From: Setoptus koraiensis
Lineage: Eukaryota; Arthropoda
Direction of reading: 5' to 3'
Assembly (NCBI GenBank): GCA_048013815.1
Contig: CM106586.1
Span: forward strand, 12,586,001 to 12,650,000
DNA length: 64,000 nucleotides
Below the pieces are notes generated by a model. That model had not been told where the DNA came from, did no database searches, and worked only from the letters and a program-made list of their open reading frames with translations. The position numbers and the translations under genes were made by a program. This document shows positions 12,232-22,351 of the stretch, piece by piece (positions within the stretch are counted from its first letter, which is position 1; every line of letters begins with the position of its first letter).

Positions 12232-13057
12232 GAATGTTCCGGGTCATGGAGATCAACCACAAACAACGATGCAAATAAAAAATAACAGTTATTTCTAGGC
12301 CAAGTACGGAACGGAACAATATCCAGGGTATTGTAACGAATTGCGATTATGCAATCAGCTGTTCGATTGTATTGTTCATATTGGTTTATTTGCACAACAC
12401 ACACACACACACACACCATGTACCACAAATGCTGGCAAACGAAACCAGCAATGGCAATTATATTCTGGTGATTGTGTAACGTGATCAAGCAGTTTATCAT
12501 CATTATTACATTATAATTATTAACATGTTAGATAACAGACTATTTGAGTCTTTTCTTCTTTTTGTCTACTACAACAGCAGCAACAACAACAACAACAACA
12601 ATATCAATCACATTAGCAGAAACTCACATCCTCCATCCGCCATAAACCGCAAGCCATATTATCGTTATTGAAGGAAAGAATTTATTCAGGATAGTATTTA
12701 TTTGACACCGGGGGATATAGATTAGATGCAACACAAGCAGAGAATCAAACAAAAGATGTCAACCTAGTCTGCCGAATCATTAATACATGTACACATGTAT
12801 ATAAACTTACCTATCAACAACATTATTTAATTGAATTCTTCACTGGATCTCAGCAATCTCGGCCACATTGATTACATACGATTATTAAACACCACACAAA
12901 ATATTACTATCAAATATCAACCACTACTATCTGTTTGTTCCAAGATTAGAGCCACTCTGGGGGATCAAACAACCATCATCGTATTACTATTATCGTTTTG
13001 AATAACTATTTGTCATTCAACAATTATTAATATTTATTTACAGCCAACAACTAAAAC
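12232..13057. other. Divergent promoter region, F-box gene / PTS
   Basis: This gap lies between two head-to-head genes. It holds an AC dinucleotide run (12395-12416) and a CAA run (about 12577-12600). A likely 3' splice site (tttacag, ending about 13043) precedes the PTS start codon, so PTS probably has a 5' UTR intron whose first exon lies in this stretch. Confidence 0.55.
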
Positions 13058-13600
13058 ATGATGGATTGCTCTTCTTCCCATTCTTCCATAGATTCTAACA
13101 CATCGGATCATCCAATTTTATCCAATATCACACGATCGCCAATCGTATATTTGACTCGTGTTGAGACATTCTGTGCCGGCCATCGCATGCACAATTCTAC
13201 TCTGGATGACCAAACAAACAAAACTCTTTTTGGTAAATGTAACAACCCTAATGGACATGGCCACAATTACAAAGTTGAGGTCACCGTTAAAGGTCCAGTA
13301 GACAGAGCCACTGGCATGGTCATGAATTTACATGAGCTTCGTGATATTATGGCTATGGTAATAGATCCAATGGATCACAGGATGCTGGATCAGGACTTGG
13401 ACTATTTTTGTCAATCAAATATAATAACGACAGCAGAGAATATTGCTGTTTACATGTGGAACAAAATAAGTAGGCTTCTTCCACATACTACATCTATGGT
13501 AAATTTAAGATTATATGAAACAGATAAGCACTATGTCGATTATAAGGGCGAACAAACGAATCCAGAATCTTCAATTGACGATTGCAATGAGGACGATTGA
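13058..13600 (+). CDS. PTS: 6-pyruvoyl-tetrahydropterin synthase
   Basis: This enzyme converts 7,8-dihydroneopterin triphosphate to 6-pyruvoyl-tetrahydropterin in tetrahydrobiopterin and pteridine synthesis; the Drosophila counterpart is purple. The 180-residue product has an N-terminal extension of about 28 residues before the conserved fold. Zinc ligands are visible as His42 (FCAGHRMH) and His67/His69 (NGHGHNY). The catalytic cysteine is Cys61 and the catalytic Asp-His pair is Asp106-His107 (DPMDHRML). The pterin-anchoring glutamate is Glu154 in RLYETDKHY. The coding part has one exon, and an acceptor-like tttacag just upstream suggests a 5' UTR intron. All active-site residues are present, so it should be active. 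Confidence 0.96.
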   Translation: MMDCSSSHSSIDSNTSDHPILSNITRSPIVYLTRVETFCAGHRMHNSTLDDQTNKTLFGKCNNPNGHGHNYKVEVTVKGPVDRATGMVMNLHELRDIMAMVIDPMDHRMLDQDLDYFCQSNIITTAENIAVYMWNKISRLLPHTTSMVNLRLYETDKHYVDYKGEQTNPESSIDDCNEDD

Positions 13601-14127
13601 ACAACAACATCAAAAATCAAACTAATTTATAACTGTTCACCAACAATAGTACCAATCAACACAGCAATCTCACACAAAATAGTAGAATTGATTCGCGAGG
13701 ATGACAAAAGTTAATTGACAGTACACATATACGCTACGAACTATTAGTCTAAACTATTATTATTTATATGAAAAACTAGATCAACCAACCAAGGCCAAAG
13801 TAACAATACATATATTATGAATATATATATATATATATGTGTGTTCCATGTTTACATTACAATTCAATACTAATGATCGATTTTGATTAGCAATTAACAT
13901 AATTAGCTATTTCGTTAATAAGTAGCCAGCACTTCTAAGTCCTCCTCCATCGGTGAGCATTTATCAGCGTTTAAAGCAGCAAAGAGAAGACACTTTCTAT
14001 TGCGCTGCACTATCCAAAAGTAGATTCAAGCAAAGTAATAAAATCATAATTGTTCATTTAAGCAAATTCTAAAATCAAGCGCATACCGCTAGAACTATAC
14101 TGTTACGTGATCATTGATGAGTTGAAT
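13601..14127. other. Intergenic, convergent 3' ends
   Basis: This gap lies between the PTS stop codon and the end of the eclosion-hormone-like gene on the other strand. It contains an AT dinucleotide run near 13824-13842. No gene is seen; it probably consists mostly of the two 3' UTRs. Confidence 0.6.
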
Positions 14128-14559
14128 TCAATTAGTTGATTGCTTGTGATTGATAGTTTCGGTTGCCGAGGCTATATTGAAATACTTGACATTGTTGCAA
14201 TCAGCGTCCATTATTGTTGCCTTATCTTTGCAAGCCATGCAATCTTCGGCACACAGTCTACCATTGTATATGCCGGATTTCCACTGTCTGACACAAATGG
14301 CACAATTGTGTAGACATGTGTTAAGTTGATCATTGCTATTCATCACTGGTGGTAGTAACTCTAGATCCTCGTTGATTAGGGGCATTCTAAGTGACAAATA
14401 ATTTCGCATTGAAAGAAAGTCTTCGTCGGCCTTATTCACATCAACCACTGTGAACACTATGACTAAGTGGACCAAGGCGACAATTGAAGAACATCCAGGT
14501 CTAATTGAGAATTTAAGTAGCATGAAGGAAGAGTTCGTCGTTGTTTTGCTGTCAATCAT
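14128..14559 (-). CDS. Eh: Eclosion-hormone-like neuropeptide precursor
   Basis: A small secreted protein of 143 residues, or 131 if Met13 at 14523 is used. The Met13 start gives a cleaner signal peptide (core IVALVHLVIVFTVV). The C-terminal half matches the eclosion hormone pattern. It has NTCLHNCAIC, a spacer ending in NGRLCAEDC, and a final DADC, spaced C-x3-C-x2-C-x13-C-x3-C-x13-C. Insect hormones have C-x3-C-x2-C-x12-C-x3-C-x10-C and share the LCAE-x-C core. Eclosion hormone triggers ecdysis behaviour through a receptor guanylate cyclase. An additional cysteine lies two residues after the fifth (CMAC), giving seven in the domain. No dibasic cleavage site precedes the domain. A splice-acceptor-like TTTACAG lies just upstream of the first ATG, suggesting a 5' UTR intron. 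Confidence 0.8.
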   Translation of the reverse strand: MIDSKTTTNSSFMLLKFSIRPGCSSIVALVHLVIVFTVVDVNKADEDFLSMRNYLSLRMPLINEDLELLPPVMNSNDQLNTCLHNCAICVRQWKSGIYNGRLCAEDCMACKDKATIMDADCNNVKYFNIASATETINHKQSTN

Positions 14560-15413
14560 TTGTTTTACTGTAAAAAATATTGTTGTGTATACTTAATTAA
14601 AACATAACTGCCGCATTTTACACAGTTGCACCTGGTGATATATTCGTCGTGTATCTTACAGAGTGAACGAATGAGAGTCTCATTGAAATATATTCGTTAT
14701 TGCTTTCAAATGATGCTGTTTGTACTGCCACTACAAACTATGATTATCTATCGCGTTAAGTTTTCATTGTGCAAAATCAACCGCTCCTGGAAATAGCGTT
14801 TTTTTCCCAATCGAGCTGCCACATGAGGATGGAAACATGATTAGGATTAATAAGCCCCAACACGAGTACTACAGCAACAGCGATCTTACCAATAGCCGAG
14901 TTGCCACTCAAAGTTTTCGAAGTACATTGGCACGATGTTAAAGCTAACGCAACCTTTATAACGGCACCAACTAACCTACGCCATCATCAAACTTACGCAA
15001 GACATGACTGATGTCGGTTTTTGATTACAACATATATTACATACTTCATACATGGAAAGTTATGGAAACATTTCGGTGGAAGATTAGCTGTTTAAACATG
15101 AGCTCTCTCAGGTGAGTTCTTACAACAAAGTTGTGAGATGCGACTGAATCGATACAGTTGTAAACTGTGACGAACATAAAAAGGAAAAGTACAACACGTA
15201 CTAAGAGAGCTGAAAAAATTTCTCACTTTCATGCCTTAATGATTACATAGTAGTGATGTTGATGATTTAACAACAAATATTGCATCAGATCGGAAAAATT
15301 AATTGCCGACTATGACAAAATAACTGTAGATACATGAATTCATCTATACACATATCCGTACATATAATCAAGATTTGATCAGAGTGTGGGAAGTCTAGTA
15401 TTGTGAATTGATA
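14560..15413. other. Intergenic, upstream of the eclosion-hormone-like gene
   Basis: This AT-rich stretch should contain the promoter and a probable 5' non-coding exon of the eclosion-hormone-like gene. No other coding signal is evident. Confidence 0.5.
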
Positions 15414-15572
15414 TCATATTTCAATGCACAATTTTTCGTTATGACACTGTAAGCAGGTTTGAAACTTGTTGATAGATAAGTAAAATTCGTAAGGGTCTAT
15501 TCCCTTGGCAAACTCACAACATTCAGCACAGCCAACATCTAACGGATTAATATAAGAATGAATTTCACTATA
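15414..15572 (-). other. Orphan six-cysteine exon-like ORF
   Basis: An open frame of 52 codons ends in TGA at 15414-15416 and begins directly after an in-frame stop, without a methionine. It encodes VGCAECCEFAKG near its middle and TCLQCHNEKLCIEI at its end, so six cysteines are spaced C-x2-CC-x20-C-x2-C-x5-C. The density of cysteines and the ordinary codon make-up resemble a terminal exon of a disulphide-rich secreted peptide or a small zinc-binding module. I do not recognise a family, and no upstream partner exon is evident before the ARID2-like gene 130 bp away. It may equally be a fossil or a chance frame. Confidence 0.3.
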
Positions 15573-15702
15573 CTACGAGTCAACAGGCTAGATGTGGTAT
15601 AAGTGCATGTATTGATTGGGACGAAAATCTTGTAGCGACTTGGATAAAAAACGAATGAGATAAAAATACCTTTATTATTATTTGTACAATAAGATCATCT
15701 TC

Positions 15703-17664
15703 CTATTCTTCGGTCAAATCTGCTTGCGAACTCTCTTGAGTTGAATTGTCGTCTTTATCTGTACTGACTCCGTTCGTGTTGGTATGGTCTCGTTTGGAAA
15801 TTCCTTCAGCCAAACGATTGGCTTCTTTGTGAAAATCATTATCAATCACAAGACCAAGACATTCAGCTATAGTTTTAGATTCATCTCTATCGTTTGCCAT
15901 ACATATCTCGCAAAGAACTGGCTCGTAACCTTCCAAAGCTTGCTGTATAGATTGAGATCTAGAGGCTAAATTTCTAAGAGTAAGCGCCGATGTAAGCCTC
16001 ACGCTTATACTGAGAGGTGACTGAGGTTGTATATGCAATCCGTTGGTACCATTCAAATCTAATCCAACTGCGGCATGCCTTTTAATGGCTAACAGTGCGG
16101 CATTTGGGGCATATCCTGGATGCTCAGGAGGCTTTACGGGTGGTTGGATTGCGGTCGACCCAGTGGTCGTTAATTGTTGAGTCCTCATTGCGCATTGTTG
16201 CAAAACTGCTGGATTACAGTGGAAATCATTGAGGTGCGTCAATAAGGAATATTTGGGACGTTTTGTTCGGCATCCAGGACCAACACCAGATGGGCCCGAC
16301 CAGAGACAGGATGTCATGGAGTCGTTGGGTAATGAATTTACATGGGTCTCGAAAACATGGGTGTACACTTGTTTCGGGTTAGTAAATGTTTTTTTACATC
16401 CATCCCAATCACAGACAAACTCTAGGATCCTTAGTAACCTACAGAGAACTTGAGATGAATTCTGAACAGGTGTTGCACACTGTTTGGGTATGGTTGTGGG
16501 AATTGGTTGGGAATTCGAATTTACTGGTGCGCTGACCAAGGGGGTAACAGGATGGTGGCTTCCATTTTCTTCCATAGTTATTCTTTCATCAATCAACTTA
16601 ATTCTCTTAAGTGATGACGAAGTGAAGTAGCGTTGTGCGTCGCAGTTCAATAAATTTATTAAGAGTTTGATCAAGTATCTTCGCTCTGAATCTATAATTA
16701 ATTGAGGTTGATGTTGAGATATATGGTAGCAGCACTCTAAGGCGGACAAAAATAAAGTTACATCATGTTGACACGTTAGTAATTGTTCCAGTCGAGCTAT
16801 CAAGTTGTTCTCTAGAATCATTACTGCTATCTTGGACGACAATCGTTGACTGGATGACGATAATAACTTAGATACGATTTCAAGGCAGCGGTTGACGGTG
16901 TATACATCGCCGTTCTCTTGATTGATGGCTTTTAAACAAAAGCTATGTATGGAATCAATCAATTTTTGGCTATTAGGATCATCCATCTCAGATAATTTGG
17001 ATAGTTTAGGGCTTACATTAGCAATAATATCAAGACCAATATCTTTGAAAGCTATATCGTCACAAAAGAGTAACAAGGCCGCAAATTTTAGGAGAGAACC
17101 TGAGGCACAGAGTTTCTTTTTCTTAAGCGTATGTTGATAATGAGTATGTTGTTCATTTGTCATTCGATTCTTCTTCTTGAAGCCGGTTGTCAATGATATC
17201 TGACGAATGAGCTCCGCTACGTGCTTGATTCTTTTGTATATTTTCGAATGATTTTTGTTGCTATGATTGGTAAGTTGATCAAATCTCATATATTGTGGTA
17301 GTGTATGGGCCGGTATAACCGACATCTTGTAGACTTTGAGATTGGTTTCGTCGTTTTCAGGGAAAAGTTTTCGCCAGAACCTGGCAAAACAATAGCAACT
17401 ATTATTGGCATCATCATCTTGTTCGTCGCAAACACAAATGAACACTTGCAGGCTTTCGCAAATTGCATCTACTAATCGGTAGTCCTCTGACCATGATAAC
17501 GAGTCACTATTAGCTAACAATGTGGATACATGCATGGCAAAATCAATCTCATTTGGTAGTCCGCTCTTGAGCGAGCATACAAGCTTGTGTAATGGATGCG
17601 CCTGGGCAGTTATAAGCGATGATTTTTGTTGACCATCCACCGATGGACTATTGACGTGATGCAT
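15703..17664 (-). CDS. ARID2: ARID2/BAP170-like protein lacking the ARID
   Basis: Homologue of ARID2 (BAP170), a subunit of the PBAP/PBAF SWI/SNF chromatin remodeller. The single exon encodes 653 residues. The N-terminal part begins with the family's conserved segment LVCSLKSGLPNEIDFAMHV (about residues 35-53) and continues as an armadillo-like helical region. The C-terminal C2H2 pair is present (FVCDWDGCKKTF about 430; the second, CLWSG...HLNDFHC, about 465-490), followed by the family's ALLAIKRH and VRLTSALTLRNL segments. In other animals this region follows an ARID DNA-binding domain and contains an RFX-type domain. Neither is visible here or in the roughly 1.5 kb upstream. The start at 17664 is the first ATG of the frame. 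AATAAA for the transcript is seen just beyond the stop (about 15670). Confidence 0.85.
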   Translation of the reverse strand: MHHVNSPSVDGQQKSSLITAQAHPLHKLVCSLKSGLPNEIDFAMHVSTLLANSDSLSWSEDYRLVDAICESLQVFICVCDEQDDDANNSCYCFARFWRKLFPENDETNLKVYKMSVIPAHTLPQYMRFDQLTNHSNKNHSKIYKRIKHVAELIRQISLTTGFKKKNRMTNEQHTHYQHTLKKKKLCASGSLLKFAALLLFCDDIAFKDIGLDIIANVSPKLSKLSEMDDPNSQKLIDSIHSFCLKAINQENGDVYTVNRCLEIVSKLLSSSSQRLSSKIAVMILENNLIARLEQLLTCQHDVTLFLSALECCYHISQHQPQLIIDSERRYLIKLLINLLNCDAQRYFTSSSLKRIKLIDERITMEENGSHHPVTPLVSAPVNSNSQPIPTTIPKQCATPVQNSSQVLCRLLRILEFVCDWDGCKKTFTNPKQVYTHVFETHVNSLPNDSMTSCLWSGPSGVGPGCRTKRPKYSLLTHLNDFHCNPAVLQQCAMRTQQLTTTGSTAIQPPVKPPEHPGYAPNAALLAIKRHAAVGLDLNGTNGLHIQPQSPLSISVRLTSALTLRNLASRSQSIQQALEGYEPVLCEICMANDRDESKTIAECLGLVIDNDFHKEANRLAEGISKRDHTNTNGVSTDKDDNSTQESSQADLTEE

Positions 17665-19181
17665 CGCGAGAGGTATTTCGATGTAAATCAATTAAGTTCC
17701 AATAGATGACGCAAATAATAAATAAATGTGTGTTTATAGTCAATAATAAAATGATAAAATACAAATGTCGTCGATGATAATATCGAGAGAACGTACTGGG
17801 TGTAATCACATTTTTTATATACTTTCTGTGCATGGGCACACATTTGGCGCACTCTGCACACAAACGGCACAAGTCGCATTTGTAGCAGCACTGTGTGGGG
17901 TTTTTCCAGTACGTTTGCGCTAGTTTACAAAAAGATCCGACAGGGCGGCGCTGTCCGGCTTTCTCTAACAAAGAGTGAGTTGTTAGCAGTGTCAGCGAGT
18001 TCATTGTGGGCAACATGTACACTGAACGCAGCGCAACAGCGAAATGCAGCCGTACCCTTTTGCGCTCAACGTGAGAGCACGCTGAGGCGAGCAATCAAAA
18101 AAAGAAAATATCTAATAGGACAGCCCGCGATTGATTGTGCATTTTCAGGCGACACCAGCGCCTCTGACGATTCAATTTGCAAACCGCTTGAGACGTGCTG
18201 GAACCACCGCATCCACAGTGCGCTGAACGGCCACTAGTTTCGCTCTGGGGCAAAGAGGCGGGGAAATAATCTCCGAGGTTGCACAAACTAATACGTGTTT
18301 CTTTCCCCCTTCATTCATGAATGTTACTCTGCTGATTCACAGAGTCAATAGCTGGAGATCGTGTGATGCCCATTGTGAGACGTCTCGCCCTGTGATACGT
18401 CCACACGTGAGACGCCCCCACACGGGATAAAGAATTGCTCAACATCTCTCACATCCTAAATCCTAAATTGAATGAATCCAATCCTCAGACACGGAGCTAA
18501 CCAAAAATTAACTCGCAAGCTGTATATCCCCCTTTCAAATGTGGGACCCTGCAGCGTACAATTTCAATCGAACGTACAATTATCGAAACTAAGATCGACT
18601 GCACCCCAGCATCCCATCGCATGATCTGGGGTGAGATGTGAGGCGCCGAGGTGCAATTTGAGCCACGTGAGTAACTTCATCACAAGCTCGCACGATCACC
18701 AACTATTGTCACAAACTATTGACAATCGTTGTCAGACAATTGCATTTTTCAAAATCTCGCGCGATGCGTACGAATGTGGACCGCACGAGGTTTTCAGCAC
18801 ACACGCGCGTTCGAACAGGTAGCGGGCACGAGACCGGCCAAATCACGCACAGGTATTATTTTCAGCTTTGTAATGCACAGAGGACACGCGAATTGATATG
18901 GGCAGGGTGTTGCAACTTGGTATCGGGCGCGCGTCGGACAATCTCCCGAAACCAAGAGAGTCCCGCCTAAACCGGAAATGATTATCCCAGACACGCCCGT
19001 CATTTTCATGCTGACCGCTTTATTTGCCGCCAAAAAGCGATATTGTCGTCGGACATTCCGATTGCATCCTTGGCAGAACTGCCGACGATTAGCAGCAATT
19101 CCTGGGGCCAGATATTCACACGAAGCAGTGCAAAAACTGCAAGAATTGTGCACGAATCTGGCTCGGAGAAGATCACTTCTA
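17665..19181. other. Upstream region of the ARID2-like gene
   Basis: This is 1.5 kb between the ARID2-like start and the 3' end of the SRFBP1-like gene. It is partly GC/CpG-rich around 17.8-18.3 kb, as expected for a promoter, and includes the 19-bp word at 17935-17953. Open frames on both strands (for example 18794-19231 minus and 18978-19247 plus) overlap one another and look non-coding. Confidence 0.55.
17935..17953 (+). promoter_or_regulatory. 19-bp word shared with 42630-42648
   Basis: The word atccgacagggcggcgctg occurs here and, identically, at 42630-42648. Here it lies about 270 bp upstream of the ARID2-like start codon and in antisense orientation to that gene. A chance 19-base match inside 64 kb is unlikely, so a shared promoter element or a small dispersed repeat is plausible. 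Confidence 0.4.
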
Positions 19182-19739
19182 TCAGTCCTCACTCTTGATC
19201 TTTTTATTTTTTGTTTTCTTCTTTCCGTCACCCTTTTTCTTATCTGAATTGAATTCTTTTTTTGCAGTTAGTCTATTGGCTTTGAGTTTTCTCTTCCCTA
19301 TCCACAGTTCAATCAGCTCGGGCAACCATAACTCCCAATCGGTGTGAAGTTTCTTGAATTCATTTACTTTCGTCACTATACTGTTGTGGCTAGCAAGACG
19401 TGCCAACGCCTTATTGTGACGACTCTCGTCGGCGTTTTCTAAAACTTTCTGCCAATGATCTCGTGATTTTAGCAGAGCCTGACAGGTTACTTCAAAAGCG
19501 TCGGCTGTCTTGATTAGTTTGTACTCCTCCAATCTGGTGTCTCGTCTTTTAATCCATTTGGCAATGGTTTTGTCCAATTTCTCAACGTCCTTAGATTCTT
19601 CTCTCGCCGTTTCCCAACATTCTATTTTCTTGGAAAGATTTTTCACCTCACGGCACGATTTCTGACAGACCATCATTTTGGTCTTCTTGATTTGCGTTCT
19701 CATCTGCGCAAAAAATTGTGATGTGGCCTCTTTGTCCAT
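19182..19739 (-). CDS. SRFBP1: SRFBP1/BUD22-like ribosome biogenesis protein
   Basis: A highly charged, helical, 185-residue protein. Its N-terminal two thirds match the BUD22 domain. It has the pattern MRTQIKKTKMMVCQK near residue 13, a Lys/Arg-rich coiled-coil-like middle, and KALARLASHNSIVTKVNEF near residues 112-130, the counterpart of ERAIARLAVHPLL in human SRFBP1. BUD22 in yeast is needed for 18S rRNA maturation, and SRFBP1 is a nucleolar/nuclear partner of SRF. The tail is lysine-rich, consistent with nuclear or nucleolar localisation. At 185 residues it is much shorter than the human protein (about 430). Single exon, head to head with KICS2. Confidence 0.72.
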   Translation of the reverse strand: MDKEATSQFFAQMRTQIKKTKMMVCQKSCREVKNLSKKIECWETAREESKDVEKLDKTIAKWIKRRDTRLEEYKLIKTADAFEVTCQALLKSRDHWQKVLENADESRHNKALARLASHNSIVTKVNEFKKLHTDWELWLPELIELWIGKRKLKANRLTAKKEFNSDKKKGDGKKKTKNKKIKSED

Positions 19740-20147
19740 TGCGATGTGGTTAAATCACTATTTTGTTGACTCTATGAGCTCAAAAGGTTTCAGCAAACAT
19801 ATACATCCATCATCGCCTTCATAATCTCGGGAGATATAAGAAAAATGAGAGTGTCCCGGTGAAAATGATGATAAAGTCAATGCGAACACGCGTGTTTTCA
19901 CTCTCATTGATTCGATCAGCTGTTCAGTTTGTAAACACGCTGTGGAAACGCTTCGCGAACTGGCTCACAGTAATGATAACGACTGTCGCGAAACGAAACT
20001 TTTACTAGGTAACCATCGAATATTCATATCAATAATTACGGTTTCAAAGGATGATTTGCGAAAATATCTAATCATTAAGAAGCAACTCACCCGTTACGTT
20101 GTTTCTATGGGTCGGATAATCTCATCCGACATCCGGCACGTCCTGCA
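19740..20147. promoter_or_regulatory. Bidirectional promoter, SRFBP1-like / KICS2
   Basis: 408 bp separate the two divergent start codons, so both promoters must fit here. No TATA box is obvious on either side. Tandem imperfect sequence around 19850-19935 contains CACGCG- and CAGCTG-type words that could be protein-binding sites. Confidence 0.5.
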
Positions 20148-22351
20148 ATGAACCAGCAGGCCACAATAGAGACTTTCTTCTATATGCTAGGACAGTTTGC
20201 ATTCGAAAAGGCAAAAACTTATATCGTAAGTAACTATTGCACTGATTCATGTTGGAACTCTGTGTTTGTAAGCTAAACTAATAACGTTAATATGTCTTGA
20301 CTTAATTAAAAACAAAATCACTTTTACAGGAAGCAAAAAAAGACTTTTTGTACAAGGCATCTCCATCCTCCTCGAACCAACCTCCGTTTGTCTCATTGTT
20401 GGCCACTTTCGCTCAATTGGCTGAGGCAGAAAAATGTTACCACAATCAGCCCTTTGCACTACAGTTATCAACCTCATTCTTGCCACCGAGAAATTTGCTC
20501 CGCAGAGAGCGTAGTATTAAGGATATCTATGAGGAGATTAGGGTAGAGTTGCAGAAAATTGAGGCCAGACCAAGACAAGATCGACTTCAGGCCGAACTGG
20601 AACGGAAACTCACCATAACTGTTACGAAACATGCTGACAACGAGCAACAGAATGTTTGTAATGGAGATAGCACCAGCATCGACCAAGTGATTAAAACCAC
20701 AGATCCAAAGGATATTCCAAACAAAAAAATAGCAATCGAATCTTCGCCAAACGTAAGTTGTCTGCAGAATGCCAATCGAGCGTCTACATCCAGTTTCCTT
20801 GCATCTCAGGAAAAGGCTCCATCAGAGAATTTCGCATCGCCTAAACGGCCCAGATCGAGTAACAACAGTGATCATGTCAGCAACCATCACGATCAATCGC
20901 CGAATAAATACTTCACTCTATCGCCACTATCTTGGCTATATAATGGTTTCAAACAAAAGACACCCACATCTTCGTCTGACAAAAGAAGAATCAGTCAGCC
21001 CGGAACACCGTCATCTGCGGCAAGGAGATTATTTTGTGACGCAGACGACAAATCTGATGAATTGAAGTCAGGCACAATAAGGAAATCAGAGTCCATGTAT
21101 GCAACTATCGTTACTGATGGATCAAAAAAACAAGACGACAACAACAGATTTGGTATTGATGAAGCAACACATAATAGCCCTAGCAAACTTTTGGCGGCTC
21201 ATTCTTCTTCAAGACAAGTACTATCTCCCATCGCATCTGGCAAGAATCACGCTAATAATAATTATCACAACCGACAATCTACTGCCACCGCACCACCACC
21301 ACCGAATTCATTGGCTGTAACACCCATGACACCTATGATAGTTGCAGTGGATTTCTCTGAGGAGCTTATGTCTCATTTTTGTCTACAACTACAATATTAT
21401 ACTCAAGCGAGATTAGAACTGATTGGTATCTACGGAAAGTTATACAATGTGTCTAGTAAGAAACATCTCCACGTGGACGGAATATCACTACAATTGTCTA
21501 TGTTTTGTCGCAAGTATCAAAAATACTTTCATCATCCATTGTTGGCACCAATCAAAGAGGGGATGACTCTCGAATGCGAGGTACTAGTTACACTAATCAA
21601 AGCTATCATAGACATTCAGCATAGTAGATTTTTGCAATCGGTGTTTGATTTGCAAGAGGCCCTGCAAAAATTAAATTATTGGGCCAGTAACACATTCAAT
21701 AAGGATCATTCGAAGAGACGTTTCAATATAAAAGCACAGCCAGTTCCGCGCCTTTATGATTGGATGTGCAAGTTGAGAGAGTTCCTAGTGGCAAAATTTA
21801 CCATTTATTTTCACACAACCCTTTATAGGAACTTACCTCGAAGCACAATCAAGAATACTTATACAAAACTATCTATTGACTTTTATCAGAAATTGTCTCA
21901 TTTTCAGAGAAAAGTTGACGCTTTATTCATTGCCTTGCTCATTGATGTGTCAAACGAGAAAGATTATAGAGGACAGGGTTACCATTTTGCCAGGCGATCT
22001 GGTGATCAGCCAACACCAAAAGGTAACAGTGCATTGCAGGTAATGATAATGACTCCAGCAGAGGCCAAGCCAAAATTGGACGGTTTACTTGGTGAATTGT
22101 ACGTGATTGTACTTAGACAGGCAGACAATTTAAATGGTGGTCATTATCAATTGTTTGATCCATCGAAGCAACTGACATTCTTTTTGACAAAACCGGATCC
22201 CCATATTATATTGGTGACCGCCGTTGAGGGCCAGAGGCCCGACAAGGAGGTCATGGTGAAAGCATTTATGATAGACATGACACACCAATTGAGTGGAAAC
22301 CGAATGATATTATCATTGAACAACACGAGCACTAATTTGCCATCAAAATGA
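20148..22351 (+). CDS. KICS2: KICSTOR subunit 2 (C12orf66 homologue)
   Basis: Homologue of KICS2, a subunit of the KICSTOR complex that holds GATOR1 on lysosomes and restrains mTORC1 when nutrients are low. Exons 20148-20225 and 20330-22351 are joined in phase 0 across a 104-bp intron, giving 699 residues. Exon 1 encodes the family's N-terminus (QATIETFFYMLGQFAFEKAK, like human VLETFFSHLGIFSYDKAK). Exon 2 continues with the LLATFAQLAEAEKCYH segment. From about residue 365 the core resumes (DFSEELMSHFCLQLQYYTQA) and runs to the end, including FLTKPDPHIILVT. Human KICS2 is about 445 residues. The extra length is a Ser/Asn/Pro-rich, probably disordered insertion at about residues 130-360. Confidence 0.92.

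Noticed and set aside
18794-19247. Overlapping frames on both strands between the ARID2-like and SRFBP1-like genes, one with several cysteines
   Set aside because: The minus frame overlaps the end of the SRFBP1-like gene in another frame and has no family resemblance. The plus frame is equally unsupported.
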